Shown in pieces: positions 1-7,824 of a stretch of DNA of 27,377 nucleotides. This stretch comes from UBA9926 sp964524295 (GTDB lineage Bacteria > Pseudomonadota > Gammaproteobacteria > Pseudomonadales > Azotimanducaceae): positions 1 through 27,377 of the forward strand of contig CAZGCW010000025.1 of the NCBI GenBank assembly GCA_964524295.1, in the 5' to 3' direction. Numbering within the stretch: the first letter of the stretch is position 1; each line of letters starts with the position of its first letter. The position numbers and the translations under genes were made by a program. Under the pieces are notes generated by a model that was not told the DNA's origin, did no database searches, and saw only the letters and a program-made list of their open reading frames with translations.

Positions 1-680
1 GTGAAAAATGGCTTTATTCTCTTGCCACCGATGTCTGTGGTTATCTGGTTGAGGCATTGTCGGGATTGCCTTTAGATGAGTATTTTCAGAAAAATATTTT
101 TGATCCTCTTGATATGGCTGACACCGCTTTTCAGGTAGCACCTGAAAAGCAAGACCGCTTTGCGGCCAATTATCAGCGGCGCAACGATAAAACATTGAAG
201 TTGATTGATGATCCTGAACATAGCACCTATAACGACACGCCTGATTTTTTGTCGGGCGGTGGCGGCCTGACCGGCACGACCAGAGACTATTACAGATTCT
301 GTGAGATGCTCCGTGGAGGAGGTCAGTTAGATGGAGTCAGGGTCATTGGATCAAGGACATTAAAGTTGATGACCATGAATCATCTCCCTGGGGGATGCGA
401 TTTAACCCAGATGGCCCTGGGTAGTTTTTCCGAAACCGCTTATGAAGGGGTTGGTTTTGGACTTGGCTTTGCCATGACGCTGGGAAGAGTGGCATCGGGG
501 CAGGTTGCTTCAGGTGATTATTACTGGGGTGGTGCTGCATCGACTATTTTCTGGGTTGATCCTCGTGAGGATATTATTGTCGTCTTCATGACCCAGTTAA
601 TGCCGTCAGCGACATTTAATTTTCGTGGCCAGTTGAAGAACATCATTTATGGGGCAATTGAGGATCCGCTCCTGGATTGA
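1..680 (+). CDS. Beta-lactamase/class C esterase-family serine hydrolase, C-terminal part
   Basis: The reading frame is open from base 3, so the gene enters from the left edge and lacks its N-terminus, including the expected S-x-x-K nucleophile motif. The first visible residues contain a Y-S-x-A-T-D segment followed by a G-Y-L-V-E helix, which matches the second active-site motif (Y-x-N/Y-S-x) of class C beta-lactamases and family VIII esterases. A glycine-rich G-G-G-L turn follows about 70 residues later. Near the C-terminus, Y-Y-W-G-G-A-A sits where the family has its K/H-T-G or W-G-G strand. Members hydrolyse esters, amides or beta-lactams; the substrate cannot be told here. The TTG at 57 is an internal codon, not the start. 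No signal peptide can be judged because the N-terminus is missing. The gene reads toward the crotonase gene 103 bases downstream. Confidence 0.85.
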   Translation, partial: EKWLYSLATDVCGYLVEALSGLPLDEYFQKNIFDPLDMADTAFQVAPEKQDRFAANYQRRNDKTLKLIDDPEHSTYNDTPDFLSGGGGLTGTTRDYYRFCEMLRGGGQLDGVRVIGSRTLKLMTMNHLPGGCDLTQMALGSFSETAYEGVGFGLGFAMTLGRVASGQVASGDYYWGGAASTIFWVDPREDIIVVFMTQLMPSATFNFRGQLKNIIYGAIEDPLLD

Positions 681-743
681 ATCGAAGAATAAAAGCGGCA
701 GGGTAAAACAGGTGTATACTCATTTTTAGACACATATAAATCA

Positions 744-758
744 GCCTTCATTGTGAAG
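744..758. repeat. Short inverted repeat in crotonase leader
   Basis: CCTTCA-ttg-TGAAGG forms a perfect six-base-pair hairpin with a three-base loop, about 25 bases before the crotonase start. It could be a weak regulatory site or leader hairpin. It does not match the 22-bp operator seen elsewhere in the window. Confidence 0.3.
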
Positions 759-783
759 GACTGCAGCATCAGAACAGGAGCAG

Positions 784-1629
784 ATGGTCATGGATTCTTT
801 TAATACGATTCGATATGAGGGTGTTACCAATGGGGTTGCCAGAATTGTTTTAGCCAGGGAGGCGGCACGAAATGCGCAGGATAAGGCCATGCTCTATGAA
901 TTGAACGAAGCTTTTGATTTAGCGGCTCAGGATGATTCTGCCAACGTGATTGTATTGGCAGCCGATGGTCCGCATTTCTCCTCGGGTCATGATTTACGTG
1001 ATCGCTCAAAGATGTCGGATTTTAAGACGGTGGGTACCTGGGGTGGATTCGGCCTGCCGGGTTCGGAAGGTTCCATGGCGATAGAGGAAGAGATTTACCT
1101 CGGATTCTGCTGGCGGTGGCGGAACCTACCTAAACCGACCATTGCAGAAGTGCAGGGGAAGGTGATTGCCGGTGGTCTGATGTTGATTTGGGTGTGTGAT
1201 TTGATCATTGCCAGCGAAGATGCGGCTTTTTCTGATCCTGTGGTTGCGTTTGGTGTGAATGGCGTTGAGTATTTTGCCCATCCTTGGGAAGTGGGGGTTC
1301 GTAAAGCCAAGGAAATGCTATTTACCGGAGAAGCCATTACCGCTGAACAGGCTAAATCTTTTGGTATGGTTAATCATGTAGTTCCGCGCGCTGAACTGAC
1401 TGACTTTACCACGGAGATGGCCGAGCATATTGCTGAGCGGCCCAGTATGGGGCTGAAGCTCGCCAAGCAATCAGTGAACCAGATGCAGGATAGCCAAGGT
1501 TTGTGGCCAGCTTTACAAGCAGCGATGTCGCTTCAGCAACTCGGGCATGCCAACAATCACCAGATTCATGGCATGGGTGTTGATCCAAAAGGAGCGGAAA
1601 TTATCCGCGCCCAGGCCAAAAAGTCCTGA
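784..1629 (+). CDS. Enoyl-CoA hydratase/isomerase (crotonase) family protein lacking both catalytic glutamates
   Basis: The 281-residue protein has the crotonase fold signatures. An oxyanion-hole segment H-F-S-S-G-H-D-L lies at about residues 64-71, and a second one, G-K-V-I-A-G-G, at 125-131, followed by V-C-D. The family binds acyl-CoA thioesters and stabilises an enolate. In true hydratases two glutamates follow (GGGCEL and QPE). By motif alignment these positions are Met133 and about Val153 here, so simple syn-hydration is unlikely. Isomerase, hydrolase, lyase or ring-cleaving activity is more plausible. AGGAG at 775-779 supports ATG 784; a second ATG six bases later (790) is equally possible. 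It is transcribed alone toward a convergent crotonase gene and has no copy of the shared operator upstream. Family call is firm, reaction unknown. Confidence 0.9.
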   Translation: MVMDSFNTIRYEGVTNGVARIVLAREAARNAQDKAMLYELNEAFDLAAQDDSANVIVLAADGPHFSSGHDLRDRSKMSDFKTVGTWGGFGLPGSEGSMAIEEEIYLGFCWRWRNLPKPTIAEVQGKVIAGGLMLIWVCDLIIASEDAAFSDPVVAFGVNGVEYFAHPWEVGVRKAKEMLFTGEAITAEQAKSFGMVNHVVPRAELTDFTTEMAEHIAERPSMGLKLAKQSVNQMQDSQGLWPALQAAMSLQQLGHANNHQIHGMGVDPKGAEIIRAQAKKS

Positions 1630-1658
1630 GTATCGGTTAGTTAACCTGGGCCGGTGGC

Positions 1659-1698
1659 GAGTTTTTGTTAAAGGCCTAGGCGAGTCGCCTTGAAACTC
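1659..1698. terminator. Possible bidirectional hairpin between convergent genes
   Basis: GAGTTT (1659-1664) pairs with AAACTC (1693-1698). Nested inside are AAGGC/GCCTT and the alternative AGGCGA-g-TCGCCT (1678-1690). The structure lies between two convergent crotonase genes, where a two-way terminator is expected. The right arm is not followed by a clean T-run on the plus strand, so this is a weak call. Confidence 0.3.
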
Positions 1699-1746
1699 TA
1701 CCGGTTGTGGTAGATGAGCCAGGTTGTCATTGAGCGGAGGACAGTG

Positions 1747-2577
1747 TTAGTCTTTTTTGGTTCGGTAATCTCCGAATTGGGAATCTCGTGAGCTTAGGGC
1801 ATCGGTTAGCCCGGCAGCCAATTCTTTAAAGTGGGCCTGGGTTGATTCAGTATGGAATGCCAGTGCCTGAATTTCGGTACCGGAACGAATAGCAGCTCGC
1901 ATCCCCATCAATTCCAGTTGTCGGTGTACCGCTCTTTTATTCATCTGTTGCAGGTCGGGGGGTACTTTGGCGACGCGCTGGGCGATTTCTATGACTTTTT
2001 CTTCCAGGTCTTCTGCAGCAAAAGCACGATTAGCAAAACCCTGTTCAGCTGCCTCGACGCCGGAGATGGCATCCCCGGTTAACATCATTTCCATGGCATT
2101 TCGAAGGCCTAACAAGTGGGGAAAGAACTGATTATCAGGTGGGCTCATCGATCGTACTACGGGATAGCCTATTTTTGCATCACCAGCGACGTAGACCAGG
2201 TCGCAGGAGGTTGCCAGCTCGGTCCCGCCGGCCAGACAATAGCCGTGTACCTGTGCTATGACGGGTTTAGCCAGGTCCCAGACGCCGAAAAAACCATCAA
2301 CAACATGACGGGGCCAGTTACCGTCTCCGCCAGCCGTATGAAAGGGTTGGTCACTGCGGTTATTTGCTTTGAGGTCGTAACCTGCACAAAAAGCCTTCCC
2401 CGCTCCGCGAATAATAGTGACCCGGATCTCCGGGTTTTTATCGTTATGCTGCAGCGTGCCATAGAGCTCTGTACGAAGGGTGTTATTGAGGGCATTTCTT
2501 GATTCAGGCCGATTAAGGGTAATCCTGGATACGTGATCTGCAGGCTGATCGACAATGATGTGTTTGAATTCAGTCAT
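1747..2577 (-). CDS. Enoyl-CoA hydratase/isomerase (crotonase) family protein
   Basis: The 276-residue crotonase-fold protein has an N-terminal L-N-R-P-E-S-R-N-A-L motif (21-30), the first oxyanion-hole element K-A-F-C-A-G-Y-D-L (61-69) and the second at G-Y-C-L-A-G-G-T-E-L (112-121). Glu120 matches the first catalytic glutamate of enoyl-CoA hydratases, while the second position (Y-P-V, about residue 140) is Val. One acid/base residue is therefore kept, as in several isomerases and hydratase variants. It would act on a CoA thioester made from the substrate. GAGG precedes ATG 2577. Its start overlaps the stop of the upstream PPOX gene by eight bases, indicating translational coupling. It is the last gene of the leftward unit that begins with the Rieske oxygenase. 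It differs clearly from the convergent crotonase next door. Confidence 0.92.
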   Translation of the reverse strand: MTEFKHIIVDQPADHVSRITLNRPESRNALNNTLRTELYGTLQHNDKNPEIRVTIIRGAGKAFCAGYDLKANNRSDQPFHTAGGDGNWPRHVVDGFFGVWDLAKPVIAQVHGYCLAGGTELATSCDLVYVAGDAKIGYPVVRSMSPPDNQFFPHLLGLRNAMEMMLTGDAISGVEAAEQGFANRAFAAEDLEEKVIEIAQRVAKVPPDLQQMNKRAVHRQLELMGMRAAIRSGTEIQALAFHTESTQAHFKELAAGLTDALSSRDSQFGDYRTKKD

Positions 2578-3145
2578 GGTTCAGACCTCGTCTTGTGAGT
2601 TCCTGTTGGAATCGTATGGTATCCGATTCGAGTGGTGGTGCCAGTTTTGCTTCGTCAAGCGTGCCTAAAGCATGGTCGCGCATTTTAACACCATCATAGG
2701 TTATCCATTTTTCCGGTTTGACTTCCAGAACGATACGCATGGGTGAATCGAGCATCTTTGCAAAGGCTTGTACTTCATCAGCATGATCTCTGAGTGCACT
2801 GGCAAGCTCAGGATAGAACCAGTCTTTAGTGGCTTGATCCTCATGGAGGGTACAGGTCCCTTTGATAGTAACGGTTTTGCTTCGACCCAGAGAGGTCCCG
2901 GTGGAGGTGATGACGATAGACGTCTTGGGGTTTCGACGAATAGCCGAAACGCGGTGCCTATGCGCGCCCGCAGTCAGCCAGATACGACCGTTTCGCCAGA
3001 TATAGGACATAATCACACCCATTGGCCATTCGTCCTTGGTGCACCAGTTAAAAACACACTCCTTTTGCTCTAGCAGTAGTGTGTCCCGGTCGTCATCGTC
3101 GAGTTGATAAATAGAAACTCTTTCGTGATCTTCTGCTTTGTCCAT
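2570..3145 (-). CDS. Pyridoxamine 5'-phosphate oxidase-like (split-barrel, PPOX class) flavoprotein
   Basis: The 191-residue protein resembles FMN/F420-binding split-barrel proteins of the PNPOx/PPOX superfamily. It has an early P-M-G-V-I-M-S-Y strand, then G-R-I-W-L-T-A-G-A-H-R-H-R followed by I-R-R-N-P-K-T-S-I, the typical barrel strand and phosphate-binding region. Members either use FMN/F420 to reduce small molecules or serve as flavin carriers; true PNPOx activity is not implied. GAGCGGAG sits upstream of ATG 3145. The gene lies 97 bases after the Rieske stop, and its end overlaps the crotonase start by eight bases. An electron-transfer or reductive role in the same pathway is an inference. 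FMN versus F420 use cannot be decided from the sequence. Confidence 0.82.
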   Translation of the reverse strand: MDKAEDHERVSIYQLDDDDRDTLLLEQKECVFNWCTKDEWPMGVIMSYIWRNGRIWLTAGAHRHRVSAIRRNPKTSIVITSTGTSLGRSKTVTIKGTCTLHEDQATKDWFYPELASALRDHADEVQAFAKMLDSPMRIVLEVKPEKWITYDGVKMRDHALGTLDEAKLAPPLESDTIRFQQELTRRGLNHD

Positions 3146-3242
3146 TAAATATTTGCTCCGCTCAAAGAAGTGTCAGGGCTTTAAATGTCGTCGTAAGCAT
3201 ACACTCCAGATGGTTCTCCTGCAGCCAGCAGTCTTGGCAGTT

Positions 3243-4424
3243 TTAATCGGTTTTTGGGAATAGGCCAGGCAGGTCTTTATCAGGAGTTGCGATCAGGCGC
3301 TCCACCCATTCATGAAAACGCTGTCCGCCGCCTTCATTACGGCCGAACATGACATGATCTTTCCCCCCGGACTCGAGTGCTGTCTGCTGCTTGATGCCAG
3401 TGGCATAGTCTTCCTGCTCAACAACGTACTTGAGGAATTCGAACTGGGATTTGGCCGCCTCAGCTTGCTCCTCGGTGGGGGTCTTTTCCATTAAATAATG
3501 TTGGATAGTGTACGAGGTTGACGGTGTTTCACCAGGAAACAGCTGTGACAGCATGATGCTTCGGCCGCCCCCATCAAAACTGGCGATAGAGATGTGCGGA
3601 AAGATAGTCCATACGCCATTTAAGAGTTGATTGACAGGCCATTGCGATTCGTCGAGCTGTTCGTATTGTGATAGTGAGCTATCGGGACCCGCCACTCTCT
3701 GGTGTGGCCCCCAGCTATAATAATTTGCCTTATTAGGGTAGTCAGATCCGAATGTGTCTTTGTGGAGTATAGGGAGATGGTAAAGATCCAGATAGCCATC
3801 ATAAGCTATTTTCCAATTGGGACCTTTGATGGTTTGATGGGCGAAATGATGCCAATTAGCGAAATCAAAATGCGCCAGCATTTCATCGTAGTTGCATAAG
3901 AAATCTTGAATAGAAAGGGATGAATTCTGGTCGAGAATGACCCAGATCAGTCCTGCTTTTTCAAGACAGGGTAACTCAATCAGGCTGTGGCATTGTTTGT
4001 CGAGTTCGCCGAATTCCTTATTTGAATAGATACTAGTGAGTTGGCCTTCTGTATCATACGACCAGGCGTGATAAGGACAGGTAAACCGATGCGTATTACC
4101 CCGTCCTTCAGCCATGATCTGGGCACCCCGGTGACTGCACATGTTAAAGAAGGCCTTGACTTGGCCATTCTTTGTGCGGCATAGCAGGATGGGTACGGTC
4201 GCGGCTGTCATCGCTTTCCAGTCACCGGGCTTTGGTAACTCTGCGGTGGAGGCCATCAGCAGGGGCAACCGTCTGAAGATTTGCTTCATTTCCAATTGCC
4301 AACGATCTTTATCGAAGTAGTTCTCGGCAGGAACTAGGGAAATGCTTTCGGTTTGATCGATGGTTCCGGCTCTGGCATGCGCGAGATTAGCTTTTGCTAT
4401 TTCGATTAGCTTAGTCTTGGACAT
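3243..4424 (-). CDS. Rieske non-haem iron oxygenase, alpha subunit (ring-hydroxylating type)
   Basis: Numbering starts at the ATG at 4424, which gives 393 residues. Cys96-x-His98-x17-Cys116-x2-His119 is a complete Rieske [2Fe-2S] motif. The catalytic domain has D-G-Y-L-D-L-Y-H-L-P-I-L-H, giving Asp213, His216 and His221 as bridging acid and two iron ligands. A distal E-Q-E-D segment could supply the third ligand. Such enzymes insert oxygen into rings or C-H bonds, using electrons from a ferredoxin or reductase. No partner is encoded in this window. An upstream in-frame ATG at 4436 lies inside the GGAG ribosome-binding site (ATGGAGATTAAAATG), so 4424 is preferred. The gene heads a leftward unit with PPOX and crotonase genes and is divergent from an SDR, with a perfect 22-bp operator between. 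Substrate unknown. Confidence 0.93.
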   Translation of the reverse strand: MSKTKLIEIAKANLAHARAGTIDQTESISLVPAENYFDKDRWQLEMKQIFRRLPLLMASTAELPKPGDWKAMTAATVPILLCRTKNGQVKAFFNMCSHRGAQIMAEGRGNTHRFTCPYHAWSYDTEGQLTSIYSNKEFGELDKQCHSLIELPCLEKAGLIWVILDQNSSLSIQDFLCNYDEMLAHFDFANWHHFAHQTIKGPNWKIAYDGYLDLYHLPILHKDTFGSDYPNKANYYSWGPHQRVAGPDSSLSQYEQLDESQWPVNQLLNGVWTIFPHISIASFDGGGRSIMLSQLFPGETPSTSYTIQHYLMEKTPTEEQAEAAKSQFEFLKYVVEQEDYATGIKQQTALESGGKDHVMFGRNEGGGQRFHEWVERLIATPDKDLPGLFPKTD

Positions 4425-4452
4425 TTTAATCTCCATTGAAAAAAACTATCAA

Positions 4453-4480
4453 ACCATAATTGACCTGACGCTATTATGGT
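4453..4480. repeat. Inverted repeat ACCATAAT-N12-ATTATGGT in divergent promoter
   Basis: Perfect eight-base arms lie at 4453-4460 and 4473-4480. They sit between the leftward Rieske start and the 22-bp operator. The repeat overlaps the predicted -10 of the leftward promoter and the -35 of the rightward one. It may be a second regulator's site; its sequence is unrelated to the 22-bp palindrome. Confidence 0.4.
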
Positions 4481-4488
4481 GAGTTAAT
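4460..4488 (+). promoter_or_regulatory. Predicted promoter for SDR-MDR unit
   Basis: TTGACC (4460-4465) is followed after 17 bases by GTTAAT (4483-4488), a four-of-six match to the -10 consensus. Transcription would start inside the 22-bp operator at 4490-4511, an arrangement suited to repression. Confidence 0.4.
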
Positions 4489-4499
4489 TAAACCGTCAA
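4471..4499 (-). promoter_or_regulatory. Predicted promoter for Rieske-PPOX-crotonase unit
   Basis: On the minus strand, TTGACG (4499-4494) lies 17 bases before TAATAG (4476-4471); an alternative -10, CATAAT, lies at 15 bases. The -35 hexamer is part of the 22-bp operator arm, so a bound repressor would block it. The leftward start codon is at 4424. Confidence 0.45.
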
Positions 4500-4511
4500 G
4501 GTTGACGGTTT
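4490..4511. promoter_or_regulatory. 22-bp palindromic operator, site 1
   Basis: AAACCGTCA-N4-TGACGGTTT. With the inner bases the arms are ten bases each around a central GG, and they are perfectly symmetric. It sits between the divergent Rieske and SDR genes and overlaps both predicted promoters. Three related sites occur at 14761, 21388 and 24747. TetR-type dimers bind palindromes of this size; the TetR protein encoded at 26703 is the natural candidate. Confidence 0.75.
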
Positions 4512-4535
4512 TAACTTAACAAAAACAGGGCGGGG

Positions 4536-5297
4536 ATGTACATGCTAAATGACTTATTTGATCTGACAGGTGAAACGGCCGTTGTCACAGGCGCGGGACG
4601 AGGGATTGGTGAAGGCATCGCAAAAGTGTTAGCTGCAGCCGGTGCCAGCGTAATCTGCGCCGCGAGACGGGCTGATGAAATACAGCGAGTGGCGGATGAA
4701 ATAAATGCCGCTGGTGGTACAGCTAAATGTTGTGCTACCGATGTAACAGATTTGGATGCAGTCAATCGGCTGGCGAAATTTGCTTGTGATGAAACCGGGG
4801 GCTTGCACATGTGGGTGAACAATGCAGGCGGCTCGCCAGTACAGAAACCTTTGCATCTGCTTGATCAGGAGGAATGGGATCGAACACTTGCTCTGAATTT
4901 AACGGCGGTCTGGCAATGTACGCAAGTGGCAGCCGAGACAATGGCAGAAGGTCGGATACTCAATATTTCCTCCCTGGCGGCAGAAGACGTTATTGCTGGC
5001 AGTGGGCATTACTCTGCTGCTAAAGCCGGAGTCAATATGCTGACCAAGACATTTGCTCAGGAGCTTGGACCGAGAATTCGAGTTAACTGTATTATGCCGG
5101 GTGCGGTTCCAACCGAGATAATGATGCAGGCATTAAAACTTAAAGAAGAGGATCTGCCTAACTTAGACAAAATGCTCAGGTTGCCTGCGGGTCGGTTGGG
5201 TACACCACAGGACCTGGGTGCTGCAGCTTTGTTTTTGTTGTCTCCCGCTTCTGCCTGGGTCACCGGGCAAAATATTCGAGTTTCAGGAGGACCCTAG
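4536..5297 (+). CDS. Short-chain dehydrogenase/reductase (SDR), classical type
   Basis: The 253-residue Rossmann-fold oxidoreductase has the nucleotide-binding motif T-G-A-G-R-G-I-G (18-25), N-N-A-G (95-98) and the complete catalytic tetrad Asn121, Ser146, Tyr159, Lys163 (Y-S-A-A-K). Arginines after the second strand (A-A-R-R) suggest NADP(H). Family members interconvert alcohols and ketones; here it would oxidise or reduce a hydroxylated pathway intermediate. AGGGCGGGG precedes the start. ATG 4536 and ATG 4542 are both usable; 4542 has the more usual spacing to GGGG. The stop (TAG) shares one base with the GTG start of the next gene, so the two are translationally coupled. The promoter overlaps operator site 1. 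Confidence 0.93.
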   Translation: MYMLNDLFDLTGETAVVTGAGRGIGEGIAKVLAAAGASVICAARRADEIQRVADEINAAGGTAKCCATDVTDLDAVNRLAKFACDETGGLHMWVNNAGGSPVQKPLHLLDQEEWDRTLALNLTAVWQCTQVAAETMAEGRILNISSLAAEDVIAGSGHYSAAKAGVNMLTKTFAQELGPRIRVNCIMPGAVPTEIMMQALKLKEEDLPNLDKMLRLPAGRLGTPQDLGAAALFLLSPASAWVTGQNIRVSGGP

Positions 5298-6292
5298 TGA
5301 AAAATCGTAAGGTAGTGTTAACAGGCAGGCCTGAAGGCCAAATCACAGCGTCAGATATGAGTCTTGTTGAAGAGGATGTTGGTGAACTCGCCGATGGGTT
5401 GGTGCGGGTCCAGGTTGAGCATTTGTCTATTGATGCCTTTATCCGGACTACCTTCGATGAAGCTGCTTTTCACGGCACGGCAGAACTGGGGAATGCTGTC
5501 ATTGCATTGGGTACCGGCAGGGTGCTGGATAGTCAGTTTGAAGGCTTGCAGCAGGGTGATGCTGTATTTGGGCCGGTTTGCGCCCAGGAAGTGGCTGTGC
5601 TGCCGGGTGTGATGTTACAGAAACTGGAAGACAGCCAGTTGCCGGCAAGATGCTATCTCGGCGTGCTTGGTTTGACAACTGGGATGACCGCCTATGCAGG
5701 TATGATGAAGGTAGCAAAAGTAAAGGCAGATGATGTCGTTGTCGTATCCGCAGCGGCTGGAGCAGTGGGTTCTTGTGCCTGTCAGATTGCAAAGCTGCAG
5801 GGTGCGACTGTGATAGGCATAGCCGGTGGTGAAGACAAAGGTCGGTTCCTTAGGGAAGAGATAGGCTGTGATTCAACGATTGATTATAAAAAGGGCGAGG
5901 TGGGTGATCAATTGATGGCGTTGGCGCCTGATGGAGTGGATGTGTTTTTTGACAATGTTGGCGGAAAAATACTTGACGATGTGCTGGCTAATATCAGCGT
6001 TGGTGCTCGCGTTATTATTTGCGGTGCGATCTCTCAGTATGAACGCGTTGGCGAAGTCAATGGTCCTTCCAACTACCTGAAGCTGGCAGAGAGGAACGCA
6101 TCTATGACCGGTTTTACCGTCAATTACTTCGATCAGGACTTTCCGGAAATGCAAGAAAACCTGAGCCAATGGGTTATAGACGGTAGTTTGCGATTGCCTG
6201 AGCATATTGAAGAGGGTATCGACCAGTTTCCCAAGGCACTCATGATGCTGTTTTCAGGCGGACACCAGGGTAAACTCATGGTTGCACCATGA
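5297..6292 (+). CDS. NADP-dependent zinc-free medium-chain oxidoreductase (leukotriene B4 dehydrogenase/curA-like)
   Basis: The 331-residue MDR protein has an N-terminal GroES-like domain with H-L-S-I-D-A-F-I-R, the counterpart of the L-S-x-D-P-x-x-R hallmark of the prostaglandin/2-alkenal reductase group. The Rossmann motif A-A-A-G-A-V-G lies at 152-158, and V-F-F-D-N-V-G-G comes later. Zinc ligands are absent, as is usual for this group. Members reduce activated C=C bonds of enones or enals with NADPH. Start is GTG 5297, led by AGGAGG at 5285-5290 and overlapping the SDR stop by one base. It ends nine bases short of the convergent alcohol dehydrogenase. A close paralog of the same family is encoded at 24809-25807 beside operator site 4. 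A role in saturating an unsaturated ketone intermediate is inferred. Confidence 0.92.
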   Translation: MKNRKVVLTGRPEGQITASDMSLVEEDVGELADGLVRVQVEHLSIDAFIRTTFDEAAFHGTAELGNAVIALGTGRVLDSQFEGLQQGDAVFGPVCAQEVAVLPGVMLQKLEDSQLPARCYLGVLGLTTGMTAYAGMMKVAKVKADDVVVVSAAAGAVGSCACQIAKLQGATVIGIAGGEDKGRFLREEIGCDSTIDYKKGEVGDQLMALAPDGVDVFFDNVGGKILDDVLANISVGARVIICGAISQYERVGEVNGPSNYLKLAERNASMTGFTVNYFDQDFPEMQENLSQWVIDGSLRLPEHIEEGIDQFPKALMMLFSGGHQGKLMVAP

Positions 6293-6301
6293 CGGATTCT
6301 T

Positions 6302-7282
6302 TCAGCCAAGTGACAGATCGATGAGTACTTTACACTGACTGGTGGGTGTCCTTAATTTCTCGAAAAAAGCGGGTACTTCAGTCAGACTAATGACATCGGT
6401 GACCATAGGTGTGGCACTGATACGGCCTGCTAGCATCATGTCGATGGTGAATTCGAAATCCTCCTTGTCGTAGCCGACAGCCCATTTAATCGCGAGTTCT
6501 TTACTGAAAGCCACCAGCGGGACAATGGTATCCGGATTGTCACAGACTCCGATGCCCATAATCAGGCCGCCTTTAGGTGCCCTCATGATACATTCCTGAA
6601 TCAATCCGGTCGCACCAACACACTCGAACTGGACATCAGGTGCATTACCCGTTAGTGCTATGAACTGCTCACCAACATCTGAGCTAGGATCCGTAAATTG
6701 ACTAAATCCTAATGTTCTGGCCATTTCCAGGCGGGTCGGCGACATTTCACTGAGCACAACATTGCGAGCACCGAAAAAGTTACACCATAAGGCGCAGGTC
6801 AGGCCGATGGGGCCGGCGCCAATAACCAGGATGTCTTTACCGCTGACGGAACCGGCTTGTTTGACAGAATGAAGTCCTACCGCGAGTGGTTCGACCAGCG
6901 CACCGTCGCTATCGCTGATTTCTTCAGGAAGCTTGACTACAAGGTCGTAGCCAACTTTGACGTATTCACTGTATGCACCCGTGATCTGGCCTAGCCCGAT
7001 GGTCTTATCTTCGATGAAAGGCAGTGAAGTCACTCTGTCACCTAGGGCGAAGTTTTTGCCTTCCAGGTCCTCACCAATAGCGACGATTTCACCGGAGAAC
7101 TCGTGCCCGAAAATGGTCTCGGGAGGCGCCATGAATGGGCCTTCTCGAGATGCATGGATATCAGTACCACAAATTCCACAATGACTGACCTTAACCAACA
7201 TTTCTGTTTTACTCAGAGCGGGCGCTGGGACCTCCTCTAGTGTGAGTGCTTTGCCTGGTTCATGAAAAACGACGGCTTTCAT
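6302..7282 (-). CDS. Zinc-binding alcohol dehydrogenase (MDR; threonine/butanediol dehydrogenase-like)
   Basis: The 326-residue protein has the catalytic-zinc region H-C-G-I-C-G-T-D-I-H (34-43, zinc ligand Cys38) and G-H-E-F-S-G-E (59-65, ligands His60 and Glu61). The Rossmann motif is G-A-G-P-I-G. The usual four-cysteine structural-zinc loop is missing: residues 84-102 contain no cysteine, so only one zinc is expected. It should oxidise a secondary alcohol or polyol with NAD(P). Its ATG overlaps the SnoaL stop by one base (TGATG). It is the last gene of the seven-gene leftward operon and may oxidise the alcohol made by the P450, which is an inference. No terminator is visible in the nine bases before the convergent MDR gene. 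Confidence 0.92.
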   Translation of the reverse strand: MKAVVFHEPGKALTLEEVPAPALSKTEMLVKVSHCGICGTDIHASREGPFMAPPETIFGHEFSGEIVAIGEDLEGKNFALGDRVTSLPFIEDKTIGLGQITGAYSEYVKVGYDLVVKLPEEISDSDGALVEPLAVGLHSVKQAGSVSGKDILVIGAGPIGLTCALWCNFFGARNVVLSEMSPTRLEMARTLGFSQFTDPSSDVGEQFIALTGNAPDVQFECVGATGLIQECIMRAPKGGLIMGIGVCDNPDTIVPLVAFSKELAIKWAVGYDKEDFEFTIDMMLAGRISATPMVTDVISLTEVPAFFEKLRTPTSQCKVLIDLSLG

Positions 7283-7821
7283 CAGATTGATTCTCCATAA
7301 ATGTAAGGGTTCAGGATAACCTCTTCAGCGTCTCCCAGGTCAGAGGTGGTGGAGTAAATATCTTCTCCGATGATTTTCCCGTCGGCAGAGAATGGCCAGA
7401 AGGTGACGGTGCGGCCTTCGGTGGCATAGAAGCAATTTGCCTTTGCATCGGTATTACCCATTGCCTGCAGCATCTCCCCAGTAAAAGGGATTTGTATTTT
7501 CCCTTCGGTCACGAGAGTATCGTCTCCAATTACAATTCGCTCGATAGTGTACTGAAATTGATTTGAACCGGAACTGATAAGGCCGCTATAGAATGCCTTT
7601 AAAGCCGTCGCGCCCTTTGCCCCCGAATCGGTTGTCCCAGACCAGTTGTGAAAAACCGGTTCTGGTATCATTGTAGCCATGAGCTCTTCCAATGCACCGC
7701 CACACTCGGCCTGCATATGCTGTTTGAGCTGACTCAACATTTGGACCCGCCACGGGTCTTGCTCATCCTCGAGCAGGTTATCAATCAGTTTCCAGTTCAA
7801 ACGACTGTCTAGGGTATTCAT
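7282..7821 (-). CDS. SnoaL/NTF2-like protein
   Basis: The 179-residue protein looks like an NTF2/SnoaL alpha-beta cone. It has a helical N-terminus, a P-E-P-V-F-H-N-W-S strand, a middle section K-A-F-Y-S-G-L, and C-terminal strands including I-I-G-E-D-I-Y. This fold serves as small isomerases, cyclases, dehydratases or hydrolases on hydrophobic ligands such as steroids and polyketides, or as non-catalytic binding proteins. It lies three bases after the P450 stop and overlaps the alcohol dehydrogenase by one base. Action on the P450 product is suggested by context only. At 179 residues it is longer than minimal NTF2 domains (about 120-140). The specific reaction cannot be assigned. Confidence 0.8.
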   Translation of the reverse strand: MNTLDSRLNWKLIDNLLEDEQDPWRVQMLSQLKQHMQAECGGALEELMATMIPEPVFHNWSGTTDSGAKGATALKAFYSGLISSGSNQFQYTIERIVIGDDTLVTEGKIQIPFTGEMLQAMGNTDAKANCFYATEGRTVTFWPFSADGKIIGEDIYSTTSDLGDAEEVILNPYIYGESI

Positions 7822-7824
7822 GAA

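Noticed and set aside
57..680. TTG at 57 as start of the serine hydrolase
   Set aside because: The frame is open to the window edge and the residues before it belong to the active-site motif, so the gene is truncated by the window, not starting there.
2116..2502. Antisense 128-codon ORF inside the crotonase gene
   Set aside because: Shadow of the real crotonase frame on the other strand, low-complexity composition and no motif.
4451..4472. Extra operator copy starting AAACCATAA
   Set aside because: The right arm does not match TGAnnGTTT and the left arm lacks TCA; the eight-base repeat explains the similarity better.
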